A stretch of 64,000 nucleotides of DNA from Hydrogenophaga sp. BPS33 (GCF_009859475.1 NZ_CP044549.1:806001-870000), one strand, 5' to 3'. Positions 25,768-35,355 are shown, counted from the stretch's first letter. The notes: generated by a model not told the origin, from the letters alone. A program made the numbers and translations.

Positions 25768-26205
25768 ATGTTCAAGAAAATTCTCGTGCCCACCGACGGT
25801 TCCGACGTGGCCGACAAGGCCACCGAGACCGCGGTGCAACTGGCCCGCAGCCTGAACGCGCAGATCGTTGGCGTGAACGTGATCGATCCGTTTCCCTACA
25901 TCGGTATTGGCGATGCGTCGGCCGTCGGCCTGCAGGCCTACCTGACCGAAGCGAAGGCCGCGGCCGGGCAGGCGCTGGACACCTTGCGCAAGGCCTGCGA
26001 AGCCGCCGGCGTGCCCTGCGTGGGCGACACGATCGAACGCAACGTGGTGTACGAGGGCATCATCGAAACCGCCGAGGCCGAGCACTGCGACCTGATCGTC
26101 ATGGGCTCGCATGGGCGTCGGGGCGTCAAGGCGCTCATTCTGGGCAGCGTGGCGCAAAAAGTCCTGACGCATTCGAAGACACCCGTGCTCATCGTCAAGA
26201 CGTAA
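25768..26205 (+). CDS. universal stress protein (UspA family)
   Basis: 145 residues. It opens MFKKILVPTDGSDVADKA, with the UspA first strand and Asp, and ends with the ATP-binding signature VMGSHGRRGVKALILGSVAQKVL (Gly-x2-Gly-x9-Gly-Ser). This is the ATP-binding UspA type. CAGGAG lies before the ATG. An FNR-like box upstream suggests induction at low oxygen. Stands alone, with about 210 bp of non-coding DNA ahead of it. Confidence 0.92.
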   Translation: MFKKILVPTDGSDVADKATETAVQLARSLNAQIVGVNVIDPFPYIGIGDASAVGLQAYLTEAKAAAGQALDTLRKACEAAGVPCVGDTIERNVVYEGIIETAEAEHCDLIVMGSHGRRGVKALILGSVAQKVLTHSKTPVLIVKT

Positions 26206-26290
26206 CACACGGTATCCGCGCACCGCAGCACGCTGTGCAGGGGAAATGGGGGATATGGCGTGCGCGTCTGCGCGAGCGTTCGCCCCTCCG

Positions 26291-26296
26291 TAGAAT
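26291..26296 (+). promoter_or_regulatory. candidate -10 of the uvrA promoter
   Basis: TAGAAT is 28 bp before the uvrA start. No good -35 hexamer is found at normal spacing, and no CTGT-N8-ACAG LexA box is visible in the 118 bp upstream of uvrA. Confidence 0.4.
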
Positions 26297-26323
26297 CTTT
26301 GCTCCTTCTTCTGGAGCCCCTGC

Positions 26324-29300
26324 ATGTCCGATGCTTTCCTGCCTGCCGATCTGCCTGCGGGCGCGCCCCCTGCCGCATCCCCCGACGAGGGGCGCGAGCC
26401 GCCCGCGGAGGGTGGCACGGGGCTGATCCGCATCCGGGGGGCGCGCCAGCACAACCTCAAGAACCTCGATCTCGACATCCGCACCGGTGAACTCACCGTG
26501 GTCACCGGCCCCAGCGGTTCGGGCAAGTCCAGCCTGGTGTTCGACACCCTGTTCGCCGAGGGCCAGCGCCGCTACGTGGAGACCTTCAGCGCCTACGCGC
26601 GGCAGTTCCTCGACCGCATGGACAAGCCGGCGGTGGACAAGGTGGAAGGCGTGCCACCCGCGATCGCGATCGACCAGACCAACCCGGTGCGCTCCTCGCG
26701 CTCCACCGTGGGCACCATGACGGAGCTCAACGACCACTTGAAGCTGTGGTTCGCGCGCGGCGCCGATCTGTTCGACCGCGACACCGCGCTGCCGGTGCGC
26801 CACGATTCGCCCGAGTCGATCTACGCCGAAATGCAGCAGCGCAGCGCACAGCAGAATGATCCGCGGTTGGTGGTCACCTTCCCCGTGGAATTGCCCGCCA
26901 GCACCACGCCCGAGGAGGTCGAACAATGGCTCTCGGCCAGCGGCTACACGCGGGTGCAGGCCGAGCGCATCGTGCAGCGCGAAGCCGTGGCCACCGAGGA
27001 CAAGCCCGCAGGCAAAGGCAAAGCCAAGGCGGTGGCAGCCAGCGAAACGGTGAAGGTGCTCGACGTCGTGGCCGATCGCTTCCGCATCGGCACAGCGGAG
27101 TCTGCGCGTGTGATGGAGGCGATCGAGGTCGGCTTGAAGCGCGGTGGTGGCAAGCTGATGGTGTACGCGCTCGCCGACGAAGGCGAGCCAGAGATCTGGC
27201 GCTTTTCGACCGGCCTGCATTGCCCCGAGAGCGATATCCGCTACAGCGAGCCCACGCCCTCGATGTTCTCGTTCAACTCGGCGGTCGGCGCGTGCGAGGC
27301 CTGCCGGGGCTTCGGGCGTGTCATCGGTGTGGACTACGGCCTGGTCATTCCCAACGACAAGCTCACGCTGCGCGCCGGCGCGATCAAGGTGTTCCAGACC
27401 CCGGCGTGGAAAGAATGCCAGGACGATCTGATGCGGCACGCCGAAGCGGCGGGCATTCCGCGCGACACGGCCTGGGGCAAGCTCACGCCCGAGCAGCAGC
27501 ACTGGGTCAAGAGCGGATCGCCGCAATGGAACGGCAAGTGGAACCAGCAGTGGTACGGCGTGGACCGCTTCTTCGAGTACCTGGAGAGCAAGGCCTACAA
27601 GATGCACATCCGCGTGCTCTTGTCCAAGTACCGCAGCTACACCGAGTGCCCGACCTGCCGTGGCGCGCGGCTCAAGACCGACAGTTTGCTCTGGCGCATC
27701 GGCACCAAGGCCCAGGCCGACGCGGTGCTGGCCCCGGCGCAACGCACCCTGCCGCAAGGCGCGCGGTGGACGCGCGCGCAACTGGAGGACTTGCCGGGCC
27801 TGTGTTTGCATGACCTGATGCTGCTGTCCTTGGACAGGCTGCGGGTGTTTTTTTCCAGCCTCGAGCCCTCACCCCAACCCTCTCCCGCAAGCGGGAGAGG
27901 GGGTACCTTCCCCTCGGCGCCCGGTATGGATGGGTCGAGTGTTTTGCTCCCTCTCCCGCTTGCGGGAGAGGGTCGGGGTGAGGGTCAGCGCCAGGCCCTC
28001 AAGCTGCTCCTCGACGAGATCAACACCCGCATCCGCTACCTCTGCGAGGTCGGCATCGGCTACCTCACGCTCGACCGCCAGAGCCGCACCCTCAGTGGCG
28101 GTGAGGTGCAGCGCATCAACCTCACCACCGCGCTCGGCACCTCGCTGGTCAACACCTTGTTCGTGCTCGACGAACCCAGCATCGGCCTGCACCCGCGCGA
28201 CATGGCGCGCATCAACGATGCCATGCTGCGCCTGCGCGACGCGGGCAACACGCTGGTGGTGGTGGAGCACGACCCGGCGGTGATGCTCGCGGCCGACCGC
28301 CTGATCGACATGGGACCAGGGCCGGGCGAGCGCGGCGGGCAGATCGTGTTCGACGGCACGCCCGAGGCCATCCGATCGGCCGACACGCTCACCGGCGCCT
28401 ATCTCGGTTCGCGCAAGACCATCGGCATGGGCTTCAAGCGCATGGTGACCGACAGCACACCGCGCCTCATTCTGGAAGGCGCGCGCGAGCACAACTTGAA
28501 AAACGTGTCGGTGGAGTTCCCATTGCAGCGCCTGGTGGTGGTCACCGGCGTGTCGGGCTCGGGCAAATCCAGCCTGATCCAGGACGTGCTCGCCCCCGCC
28601 TTGCTGCGCCACTTCGGCAAATCCACCGACAGCCCCGGCGCGCACGACCGCCTGCTCGGCGCGGACCACTTGAGCGAAGTGGTGTTCGTCGACCAGTCGC
28701 CCATCGGCAAGACCGCACGCTCCAACCCGGTGAGCTACGTGGGCGCGTGGGACGCCATCCGCTCGCTGTTTGCCGAAGCGCCGCTCGCGCGCCAGCGCAG
28801 CTACACGCCAGCCAAGTTCAGCTTCAACAGCGGCGACGGCCGCTGCCCCACCTGCGGCGGTTCGGGTTTCGAACACGTGGAAATGCAGTTCCTGAGCGAC
28901 GTGTACCTGCGCTGCCCGGACTGCGATGGCAAGCGCTACCGGCCCGAGATCCTGGAGGTGAAGATCCAGCGTCCTTCGACAGGCTCAGGACACACGGTCG
29001 GCTTGAACGTCGCCGACGTGCTGGAGCTCACCGTGAGCGAAGCCGCCACGCTGTTCGCCAACGACCGCGAAGTCATCCGCGTGCTGCAACCCATCGTCGA
29101 CGTGGGCCTGGAATACGTGAAGCTCGGCCAGCCCGTGCCCACGCTCTCCGGCGGCGAAGCGCAGCGTTTGAAGCTCGCGGGCTTCCTCGCCGAGGCCTCG
29201 AAGAACAGCAGCGCCAGCCGACAAGCCGTGGCGCGCAAGGGCACGCTGTTCCTGTTCGATGAACCGACCACGGGGTTGCATTTCGACGACATCGCCAAGC

Positions 29301-32300
29301 TCATGCGAAGCCTGCGCAAGCTGCTCGATGCGGGGCATTCGCTGGTGGTGATCGAGCACAACCTGGACGTGATCCGGGCCGCCGACTGGCTGATCGATCT
29401 CGGCCCCGAAGGCGGTGACGCCGGCGGCCTGATCGTGGCCGAGGGACCGCCCGAGGCGGTGCGCGAACACGCCAGCAGCCACACCGCCAAGGCCCTGCGC
29501 GACTACGCCATGAGCATGGGCGAAGTGCACCTCGTTTCCGACGCCCTCCCCTCCTGGGGGACGACCGGGGTGGGGGCGCGCCCACGCGGCCTTTCCACGG
29601 AAGGCAGCAACAGCATCCGCATCGTCAACGCCAAGGAGCACAACCTCAAGAACCTGAGCGTCGACATCCCTCGCGGCAAGTTCAACGTGATCTCGGGCGT
29701 GAGCGGCTCGGGCAAATCCACGCTGGCCTTCGACATCCTGTTCAACGAAGGCCAGCGCCGTTACCTGGAAAGCCTGAACGCGTACGCGCGCAGCATCGTG
29801 CAGCCGGCGGGCCGGCCCGAAGTGGACGCGGTCTACGGTATTCCGCCCACCGTGGCAATCGAGCAGCGCCTCTCGCGCGGCGGCCGCAAGTCCACCGTGG
29901 GCACCACCACCGAGGTGTGGCATTTCTTGCGCCTGCTCTATGTGAAATTGGGCACGCAGCACTGCGTGCACGACGGCGCGGCGGTGATGCCGCAGAGCGT
30001 GGACAGCATTGCGGCGGCCATCCTCTCGCGCTACAAGGGCCAGCACATCGGCCTGCTCGCGCCGCTGGTGGTCAACCGCAAGGGTGTGTACACCGAGCTG
30101 GCCGACTGGGCACGCCCGCGGGGCCACACGCACCTGCGCGTCGATGGTGAGTTCCTGCCCACCACCGGCTTTCCGCGCATCGACCGCTTCAAGGAGCACA
30201 CGATCGAACTGCCGGTGGCCGATTTCGTGGTCAGCGCCGACCACGAAGCCGAACTGCGCCGCCAGCTCGACAAGGCCCTGGAGATCGGCAAGGGCGTGGT
30301 GCACGTGCTCACGCCGCTCGATGGCCTGGCGCAGGCCTTGGCCGACGGCACATCCACGCGCGACCTGGGCACGTTGGAAGTCTTTTCCACCACGCGCGCC
30401 TGCCCGATCTGCGCCACCAGCTACCCCGAGCTGGACCCGCGCCTGTTCTCGTACAACAGCAAACACGGCTGGTGCCCCGACTGCGTGGGCACCGGCGTGA
30501 AGCTCTCGCGCGACCAGCGCAAGGTGCTCGACGATTCGGTGCGCGACGACAAGGAGCGCGGGCGCGAACAGAGCTTCGCCGAGCCCGAGGTGGACGACAT
30601 CGTGGACGAGGTCTGCCCCACCTGCGCCGGCACGCGATTGAACCCGCAGGCCCGCGCGGTTCGCTTTGCCAATGTGGGCATCACCGATGTGGCGCGTCTG
30701 TCGGTAAGAGACGTGAGGCAATGGGTGAGCGGTCTGATGAAAGATCTGGCGCTTACCACACGAGAGACCGACATCGCGCGCGATCTCTTGCCCGAAATCG
30801 AAAGCCGCCTGGCCTTCCTGGAAGAGGTGGGCTTGAACTACCTCACGCTCGATCGCGGTGCGCCCACGCTCAGCGGTGGCGAGGCCCAGCGCATCCGCCT
30901 GGCGGCGCAACTGGGCAGCAACCTGCAGGGCGTGTGCTACGTGCTCGACGAGCCCACCATCGGCCTGCACGCGCGCGACAACGCCATCCTGCTCAACGCG
31001 CTGCACAAGCTGGGCGACCAGGGCAATACGCTGGTGGTGGTGGAGCACGACGAAGACACGATCCGCCGCGCCGACCACATCATCGACATCGGCCCCAGCG
31101 CGGGCAAGCGCGGCGGGCGCGTGGTGGCGCAGGGTTCGGTGGACGATCTGTCGGCGAATGGCGACTCGGTGACGGGGCGCTACTTGTTGCACGCGATGAA
31201 GCATCCGCTGCAGGCAAGACGGCGCGTAGCGCCGCCCCTCACCCCAGCCCTCTCCCCAAAGGGGCGAGGGAGTGAAGAGAGCCCTCTCTCGCTTGCGGGA
31301 GAGGGTGGGGGTGAGGGTTCCCCCTGGCTCCAAGTGAAAGGCGCGAACCTCCACAACCTCGACAACCTCGACGCTGCCGTCCCCCTGCAACGCCTCGTCG
31401 TCATCACCGGTGTCTCCGGCTCCGGCAAATCCACCCTCGCGCGCGATGTGCTCCTGACCAACGTGGCCGCCGCCGTGACACAGCGCAGCACCAAGGCCGG
31501 GCGCGAGGCCATGGACAAGGGCAAGCACCCCGCGTGGGTCGGCTGCAAGGGTTTGAGCGGCTTCGAGACCGTGGACCGGGTGCTCGAAGTCGACCAGACC
31601 CCGATCGGCAAGACCCCGCGCAGTTGCCCTGCGACCTACATCGGCTTCTGGGACACGGTGCGCAAACTGTTCGCCGACACGCTCGAAGCCAAGGCGCGCG
31701 GCTACGCGCCGGGCCGCTTCAGCTTCAACACCGGCGAAGGCCGCTGCCCGGCCTGCGAGGGGCAGGGCATGCGCACCATCGAGATGAGCTTCCTGCCCGA
31801 TGTGAAGGTGCCGTGCGAGGTGTGCCATGGGGCGCGCTTCAACCCCGAAACCCTGGCAGTGACCTGGAAGGGCAAGAGCATCGGCGACGTGCTGCAGATG
31901 GAGGTGGACGAGGCGGTGGACTTCTTCGCGTCCATGCCGAACATTGCCCACCCGTTGCAACTGCTGAAGGATGTGGGCCTGGGCTACCTCACGCTCGGAC
32001 AGCCCAGCCCGACTCTTTCGGGCGGCGAGGCGCAGCGCATCAAGCTGGTGACCGAACTCAGCAAGGTGCGCGATGACATCACGCGGCGCGGCCAGAAGGC
32101 GCCGCACACCCTCTACGTGCTCGACGAACCCACCGTGGGCCTGCACATGGCCGACGTGGAAAAGCTCATCCGCGTGCTGCACCGTTTGGTGAACGGCGGC
32201 CACAGCGTGGTGGTGATCGAACACGACCTGGACGTGATGGCCGAAGCCGACTGGATCATCGACCTCGGCCCCGAAGGGGGCGGTGGCGGTGGACGCATCG

Positions 32301-32383
32301 TGGCGGCGGCGCCGCCCGAAGAGGTGGTGCGGCTGGGCACGCACACGGGCAAGGTGCTGGCGCCCGTGCTCGCCAGGGTCTGA
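26324..32383 (+). CDS. uvrA: tandem double excinuclease subunit UvrA (2019 residues)
   Basis: Twice the length of normal UvrA. Four Walker A motifs are at about residues 63, 742, 1124 and 1696 (each GxSGSGKS), and four ABC signatures TLSGGE at about 590, 940, 1516 and 1897, so two complete UvrA copies are fused (about 1-1070 and 1095-2019). Zinc-finger cysteine sets are visible in both, for example CPTCGGSGF...CPDCDGKRY in copy 1 and CPACEGQGM...CEVCHGARF in copy 2. It recognises DNA lesions for UvrBC. The reading frame is continuous but carries in-frame insertions of repeat DNA at about residues 515-554, 883-891, 1074-1092 and 1638-1665. Double UvrA proteins are known in Burkholderiales; whether this replaces a normal UvrA elsewhere cannot be told here. 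Confidence 0.92.
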   Translation: MSDAFLPADLPAGAPPAASPDEGREPPAEGGTGLIRIRGARQHNLKNLDLDIRTGELTVVTGPSGSGKSSLVFDTLFAEGQRRYVETFSAYARQFLDRMDKPAVDKVEGVPPAIAIDQTNPVRSSRSTVGTMTELNDHLKLWFARGADLFDRDTALPVRHDSPESIYAEMQQRSAQQNDPRLVVTFPVELPASTTPEEVEQWLSASGYTRVQAERIVQREAVATEDKPAGKGKAKAVAASETVKVLDVVADRFRIGTAESARVMEAIEVGLKRGGGKLMVYALADEGEPEIWRFSTGLHCPESDIRYSEPTPSMFSFNSAVGACEACRGFGRVIGVDYGLVIPNDKLTLRAGAIKVFQTPAWKECQDDLMRHAEAAGIPRDTAWGKLTPEQQHWVKSGSPQWNGKWNQQWYGVDRFFEYLESKAYKMHIRVLLSKYRSYTECPTCRGARLKTDSLLWRIGTKAQADAVLAPAQRTLPQGARWTRAQLEDLPGLCLHDLMLLSLDRLRVFFSSLEPSPQPSPASGRGGTFPSAPGMDGSSVLLPLPLAGEGRGEGQRQALKLLLDEINTRIRYLCEVGIGYLTLDRQSRTLSGGEVQRINLTTALGTSLVNTLFVLDEPSIGLHPRDMARINDAMLRLRDAGNTLVVVEHDPAVMLAADRLIDMGPGPGERGGQIVFDGTPEAIRSADTLTGAYLGSRKTIGMGFKRMVTDSTPRLILEGAREHNLKNVSVEFPLQRLVVVTGVSGSGKSSLIQDVLAPALLRHFGKSTDSPGAHDRLLGADHLSEVVFVDQSPIGKTARSNPVSYVGAWDAIRSLFAEAPLARQRSYTPAKFSFNSGDGRCPTCGGSGFEHVEMQFLSDVYLRCPDCDGKRYRPEILEVKIQRPSTGSGHTVGLNVADVLELTVSEAATLFANDREVIRVLQPIVDVGLEYVKLGQPVPTLSGGEAQRLKLAGFLAEASKNSSASRQAVARKGTLFLFDEPTTGLHFDDIAKLMRSLRKLLDAGHSLVVIEHNLDVIRAADWLIDLGPEGGDAGGLIVAEGPPEAVREHASSHTAKALRDYAMSMGEVHLVSDALPSWGTTGVGARPRGLSTEGSNSIRIVNAKEHNLKNLSVDIPRGKFNVISGVSGSGKSTLAFDILFNEGQRRYLESLNAYARSIVQPAGRPEVDAVYGIPPTVAIEQRLSRGGRKSTVGTTTEVWHFLRLLYVKLGTQHCVHDGAAVMPQSVDSIAAAILSRYKGQHIGLLAPLVVNRKGVYTELADWARPRGHTHLRVDGEFLPTTGFPRIDRFKEHTIELPVADFVVSADHEAELRRQLDKALEIGKGVVHVLTPLDGLAQALADGTSTRDLGTLEVFSTTRACPICATSYPELDPRLFSYNSKHGWCPDCVGTGVKLSRDQRKVLDDSVRDDKERGREQSFAEPEVDDIVDEVCPTCAGTRLNPQARAVRFANVGITDVARLSVRDVRQWVSGLMKDLALTTRETDIARDLLPEIESRLAFLEEVGLNYLTLDRGAPTLSGGEAQRIRLAAQLGSNLQGVCYVLDEPTIGLHARDNAILLNALHKLGDQGNTLVVVEHDEDTIRRADHIIDIGPSAGKRGGRVVAQGSVDDLSANGDSVTGRYLLHAMKHPLQARRRVAPPLTPALSPKGRGSEESPLSLAGEGGGEGSPWLQVKGANLHNLDNLDAAVPLQRLVVITGVSGSGKSTLARDVLLTNVAAAVTQRSTKAGREAMDKGKHPAWVGCKGLSGFETVDRVLEVDQTPIGKTPRSCPATYIGFWDTVRKLFADTLEAKARGYAPGRFSFNTGEGRCPACEGQGMRTIEMSFLPDVKVPCEVCHGARFNPETLAVTWKGKSIGDVLQMEVDEAVDFFASMPNIAHPLQLLKDVGLGYLTLGQPSPTLSGGEAQRIKLVTELSKVRDDITRRGQKAPHTLYVLDEPTVGLHMADVEKLIRVLHRLVNGGHSVVVIEHDLDVMAEADWIIDLGPEGGGGGGRIVAAAPPEEVVRLGTHTGKVLAPVLARV
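27866..27984. repeat. REP-like inverted pair inserted in frame in uvrA (copy 1)
   Basis: Arms 27866-27901 and 27949-27984 are 36 bp each and complementary with one mismatch. Each arm also contains its own hairpin, CTCTCCCGC next to GCGGGAGAG. The 119 bp, with flanking bases, stays in frame and encodes a Pro/Ser/Gly-rich stretch unlike UvrA (starts [13 protein letters not shown], ends [12 protein letters not shown]). This translated pattern is typical of bacterial repetitive extragenic palindromes. Confidence 0.85.
28972..28995. repeat. short dispersed-repeat fragment inserted in frame in uvrA
   Basis: CCTTCGACAGGCTCAGGACA resembles the widely dispersed CTTCGACAGGCTCAGGAC repeat of proteobacterial genomes. 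It encodes [10 protein letters not shown] inside the segment EVKIQ...[12 protein letters not shown], where ordinary UvrA runs without such an insertion. Confidence 0.6.
29542..29605. repeat. GC-rich repeat-like linker between the two UvrA copies
   Basis: The junction is CCCTCCCCTCCTGGGGGACG followed by a G-rich run. It encodes [18 protein letters not shown] between the end of copy 1 ([11 protein letters not shown]) and the first strand of copy 2 ([13 protein letters not shown]). The base pattern resembles the hairpin element at 54651-54688 (runs of C, then GGGGGACG, then GGGGTGG). Confidence 0.4.
31236..31317. repeat. REP-like inverted pair inserted in frame in uvrA (copy 2)
   Basis: CCCTCACCCCAGCCCTCTCC starts the left arm (31236) and the right arm (31282-31317) ends GAGAGGGTGGGGGTGAGGG, near-complementary to it and the same family as 27866-27984. 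It stays in frame and encodes [12 protein letters not shown]...[12 protein letters not shown] between a UvrA signature domain and the last nucleotide-binding domain, a region where ordinary UvrA has a short linker. Confidence 0.85.
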
Positions 32384-32703
32384 TGGAGATCATCCACATC
32401 CACCCCGATGCCCCGGCCAAGCCGGTGCTCGGCGCGCCCTGCAACGGCTGCGGGGTGTGCTGCCTGACCGAGCCGTGCCCCTTGGGGCGGGTAATTTCGC
32501 GCAAGCGCATCGGTGCTTGCGATGCCTTGCGCTGGGACGGGGCTGCGGCGCTCTACCGTTGCGGCGCGCTCACCGACACCGCTGCGGTGATGGGGCCGCG
32601 TTGGCGCTGGGCTGCGCCGGTGTTGCGCCGTCTGGCGCGCCGCTGGATCGCGGCTGGCGTGGGCTGCGATGCCACCTTGCAGACCGAGCGCCTCGAAAGC
32701 TGA
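32383..32703 (+). CDS. YkgJ-type CxxCxxCC metal-cluster protein
   Basis: 106 residues. The N-terminal CNGCGVCCLTEPC pattern (about 20-32) is the YkgJ/UPF0153 zinc- or iron-binding cysteine cluster, with more Cys later (IGACDAL, YRCGAL). Function is unknown for the family. The ATG shares its A with the uvrA stop codon, so translation is coupled to uvrA. The stop codon abuts that of the convergent gene in the palindrome TGATCA. Confidence 0.82.
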   Translation: MEIIHIHPDAPAKPVLGAPCNGCGVCCLTEPCPLGRVISRKRIGACDALRWDGAAALYRCGALTDTAAVMGPRWRWAAPVLRRLARRWIAAGVGCDATLQTERLES

Positions 32704-33084
32704 TCAGCGCGCGACCAGCCAGACCACGCCCACGGCCAGCACCGCGATGGCCACCATCAGCACGCGCGTGCGCTTGCGCAGCAGATCCACCGCACCTACC
32801 AGGCGCGCGTTCTGCTCGGCCAGTTCGGCCAGGGTCTGGGCCATCTGTTCCTGCACCGCCGCCTGCTGGCCCAGCATCTGACGCGCTTCGATCAGGCGGT
32901 TTTGCAGTTCCCCCAACGTGGGCGGCGCGTCACCCACGTTCATCGGCACGGGCGTGGCGGCAGGCGAAGGCGGCGCTTTCTGCCGCTCCATCAGCTTGCG
33001 CGCCGCGTTGAGCACCTTGGGCGCGTGTTCGATCACATCGCCCCAGGGGATCACTTTGAGGGCAACCATCCAGGGAATGGCCAT
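32704..33084 (-). CDS. hypothetical protein with coiled coil and C-terminal membrane anchor
   Basis: 126 residues from the ATG at 33084 (AAAGGA upstream); ten further residues are possible. I do not recognise a family. A Pro/Ala-rich segment (about 37-50) is followed by a heptad-like helix (ELQNRLIEARQMLGQQAAVQ onward to about 100) and one C-terminal transmembrane helix (VLMVAIAVLAVGVVWLV). This tail-anchored layout suggests a scaffolding or sensing role at the inner membrane. It is the last gene of the minus-strand HAD-MFS set. Confidence 0.75.
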   Translation of the reverse strand: MAIPWMVALKVIPWGDVIEHAPKVLNAARKLMERQKAPPSPAATPVPMNVGDAPPTLGELQNRLIEARQMLGQQAAVQEQMAQTLAELAEQNARLVGAVDLLRKRTRVLMVAIAVLAVGVVWLVAR

Positions 33085-33135
33085 GGTGTGGGATCCTTTC
33101 GTGGAGGGGAACAACCGTTGGCCCGTAGGAGCGGC

Positions 33136-34395
33136 TCAGGCCCGAGGGGTTCCTTCAGTTGGGGCCATTCGGGTCTTTCTCAACAACCACCAGCCCAGCC
33201 CCGCCACGGCGAGCAGCAGCGCCGGAAAGCCCACCGTGGGCGCCCACTGCAGCGCTGCCGCCCCCAGCGCGGGCGCGAGCACGCCGCCCAGGGTGTACGA
33301 GAGCACGAGCACGGCGGTGCTGTTGACCAGGGTGATGCCTTCTTCGCGCGAACCGATGTCGATCATGGCCAACGTGTACAGGCAGCCGCCCGCGCCGCCC
33401 CACAGGAAGGCCACTGGCGCGGCCAGCCAGAGCGTGCCGGCCACGAATGGAATCACCAGCGTGGCCAGCAGCGTGATCAGCGCACACCAGCGCATGATGG
33501 CCAGGCGCACCGCGCGCCCGTCGCCCCAGCGCTGTTGCGGGTGATGGGCCATGCGATCGGCCAGCACGCCGGCGGGCAGCATCATGACCGCGCTGCCCAG
33601 GCCGCTGGCCGAGACCAGCAGCGCCGCCACAGTGGCACCCAGGCCGAGTGCCAGGCCATAGAGCGGCAGGATGGACGTAAGCCCGCTCTCGAAGAAGCCG
33701 CCGACGAAGCCCACGGTCATGATGAGCGGATGCGCCAGCAGCGCGTGCCACACGCCCGAGAGACCGACCTTGGCGCTGTGTGCATCGGCCGCATCCGGCA
33801 GGCGCGGAATGACCAGGCTCCACAGCAGGCCCAGCGTCATGAAGCCCAGCGCGATCCACAAGGCGGCGTCGCTCTCGGCACCCACCCATGCCAGCATCAG
33901 CGGCCCGACGATGAAGGTGACGCCCACCATGGTTTCGAAAATGCCCACGTAGCGCCCACGTTGTCCCGGCGGCGAGAACTCGGCCACGATCGCCTCGGCC
34001 AGCACCCAGCGCAGGCCGGAGGCCATGCCGGCAGCGATCTTGAGAGCGAACCACAGCCACAGCACCGGCGTGAGGGCGAAGCCGGCGGTGGCAATTACCG
34101 GAATGAGCGCCGCCAGCCACAGCGTGGGCCGCCGGCCCAGGCGCTGTGTGATCGCGGAGGCAAAGGGCGTCATGAAGAAAATGCCGAGCCAGCCGCTGGC
34201 GGCGAACACGCCGGCCAGCGCGGTCGATTCGCCGCCCGCTTTCAGCCGCAACAAGAGCAGCGGCGTGAGCATGAAATAGCCCACCAGCTCGAAGAAGGTG
34301 GAACCGAAGATGGCCACCAGGCCCAGGCGCGCCTCGCTGGCCGAATGGGTGGGCAGCGCGGCCGGGTTGTGCGGCGGAATCGGGTGCTCGCTCAC
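33136..34395 (-). CDS. major facilitator superfamily transporter
   Basis: 419 residues from a GTG at 34395 that overlaps the preceding stop codon (GTGA). About twelve hydrophobic helices are visible in two halves. The loop between helices 2 and 3 (FASAITQRLGRRPTLWLAAL) and the equivalent loop in the second half (GVLADRMAHHPQQRW) carry the MFS Gly-Arg-Arg pattern. An exporter or sugar/organic-acid transporter is possible; substrate unknown. Translationally coupled to the HAD phosphatase. Confidence 0.88.
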   Translation of the reverse strand: MSEHPIPPHNPAALPTHSASEARLGLVAIFGSTFFELVGYFMLTPLLLLRLKAGGESTALAGVFAASGWLGIFFMTPFASAITQRLGRRPTLWLAALIPVIATAGFALTPVLWLWFALKIAAGMASGLRWVLAEAIVAEFSPPGQRGRYVGIFETMVGVTFIVGPLMLAWVGAESDAALWIALGFMTLGLLWSLVIPRLPDAADAHSAKVGLSGVWHALLAHPLIMTVGFVGGFFESGLTSILPLYGLALGLGATVAALLVSASGLGSAVMMLPAGVLADRMAHHPQQRWGDGRAVRLAIMRWCALITLLATLVIPFVAGTLWLAAPVAFLWGGAGGCLYTLAMIDIGSREEGITLVNSTAVLVLSYTLGGVLAPALGAAALQWAPTVGFPALLLAVAGLGWWLLRKTRMAPTEGTPRA

Positions 34396-35198
34396 TGCAC
34401 GACCCTCCGTGCGCTCAGCACCGCATCGACCACCTGCGCGAAACCCGCGCCGCGTTCCTTTTCCGCGAGGTAGCGTGGCTTGTGCGTCAGCACATCCCAA
34501 AAGCGCGCGATGTTGGCCACACCCACGCTGTGCGGAAAGTGCTGGAACATGCGCGCGTCGTTGGTCGAATCGCCCACGTAGACCCAGCGGTCGAGCTCGT
34601 CGTCGAGTGCGCGGTCAAGCTGCGCGCGCACGATCCAGCGGGCGCCCGCGAGCTTGTCGTGCGCACCGATCCAGCCGTTGATGTGGATCGAGCTCACGGT
34701 GGCGTTGAGGCCCTGGTCCTTCATGACGTGCACCACGCGCGCGATGTCCGCTTCGCTCAGATGCGCGAACTCGCTGTGGTCGATGGCGATGTCGGTCTCG
34801 CGCCCGGGGCTGTCGGTGGCCAGCCGCGTGCCGGGCACTTCGGCCAGCACGCGCCGGGCCGCTGCTTGCAGCTGGTCGAAGTTGAGCGCGCGGGTGGCCG
34901 CGTCCTGCAGGTAAGCGCGGCGCAGCTCGCCGGCCTCGCCGCGCCACAACGCGACCGCGCCGTTCTCCGCCACGATGGCCTTCACCGGCCAGGCCAGAGC
35001 AAATCCTTCGCTCCAGCCCGCGGGCCTCCCGGTGATGGCAAACACCGGCACGCCCGCCGTGTGCAGGCGGTGCAGGGCGTCCAGCGCATCGGGCGTGATG
35101 CCACCCTCGGTGGTGAGCGTGTCGTCGATGTCGGTCAACACGCCGCAGATGCGGGCACGGGCCTCGGCGGGCCAGAGGGAGAGGGGATTCGTCTGCAT
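34392..35198 (-). CDS. HAD-IIB family phosphatase (mannosyl-3-phosphoglycerate phosphatase/sucrose-phosphatase-like)
   Basis: 268 residues from the ATG at 35198. Motif I is GVLTDIDDTLTTEG with nucleophile and acid Asp; motif II is FAITGRPAGW; motif III Lys is in GAHDKLAGAR; motif IV is VYVGDSTNDARMF. The cap is the C2 type inserted after motif II, as in Cof and MPGP. Thus it is a sugar-phosphate phosphatase, substrate unknown. Divergent from the ahcY leader and followed by an overlapping MFS gene. Confidence 0.84.
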   Translation of the reverse strand: MQTNPLSLWPAEARARICGVLTDIDDTLTTEGGITPDALDALHRLHTAGVPVFAITGRPAGWSEGFALAWPVKAIVAENGAVALWRGEAGELRRAYLQDAATRALNFDQLQAAARRVLAEVPGTRLATDSPGRETDIAIDHSEFAHLSEADIARVVHVMKDQGLNATVSSIHINGWIGAHDKLAGARWIVRAQLDRALDDELDRWVYVGDSTNDARMFQHFPHSVGVANIARFWDVLTHKPRYLAEKERGAGFAQVVDAVLSARRVVQ

Positions 35199-35283
35199 GG
35201 GAGGCGGGCAGTGTCGCACGGGGCCTGTTCGCCGACGGTGCCATCGGCGACGCGCGGCATGGGGCAGATCGCCCCCTCTGCGT

Positions 35284-35289
35284 TAGAAT
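35284..35289 (+). promoter_or_regulatory. candidate -10 of the ahcY promoter
   Basis: TAGAAT stands eight bases before the first riboswitch nucleotide, so the transcript would start at or just before the aptamer. A recognisable -35 was not found at 16-18 bp. Confidence 0.5.
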
Positions 35290-35296
35290 TCCGCGA

Positions 35297-35355
35297 TCCG
35301 AGGAGCGTTGCAGCGCCCCCACCGACACCATCGGCAGCGGGGCGTGAGGCTCGGA
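35297..35355 (+). promoter_or_regulatory. S-adenosylhomocysteine (SAH) riboswitch
   Basis: The 59 bp match the SAH aptamer: P1 is TCCGAG (35297-35302) with CTCGGA (35350-35355), the conserved GAGGAGCGTTGCA segment follows the 5' strand, and the 3' strand is GTGAGGCTCGG. SAH riboswitches lie upstream of ahcY in beta- and gammaproteobacteria and turn expression on when the toxic product SAH accumulates. Here it starts 156 bp before the ahcY start codon, and an obvious expression platform was not resolved. Confidence 0.92.

Noticed and set aside
26206..26323. LexA/SOS box in front of uvrA
   Set aside because: A CTGT is present but no CTGT-N8-ACAG spacing; not supported.
27866..31317. Frameshift or sequencing error in uvrA
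   Set aside because: All four nucleotide-binding halves stay in one frame and insertions are multiples of three, so the gene appears intact.
28985..32344. 1119-codon open frame antisense to uvrA
   Set aside because: Mirror of the uvrA coding frame with no recognisable motif; GC-rich shadow.
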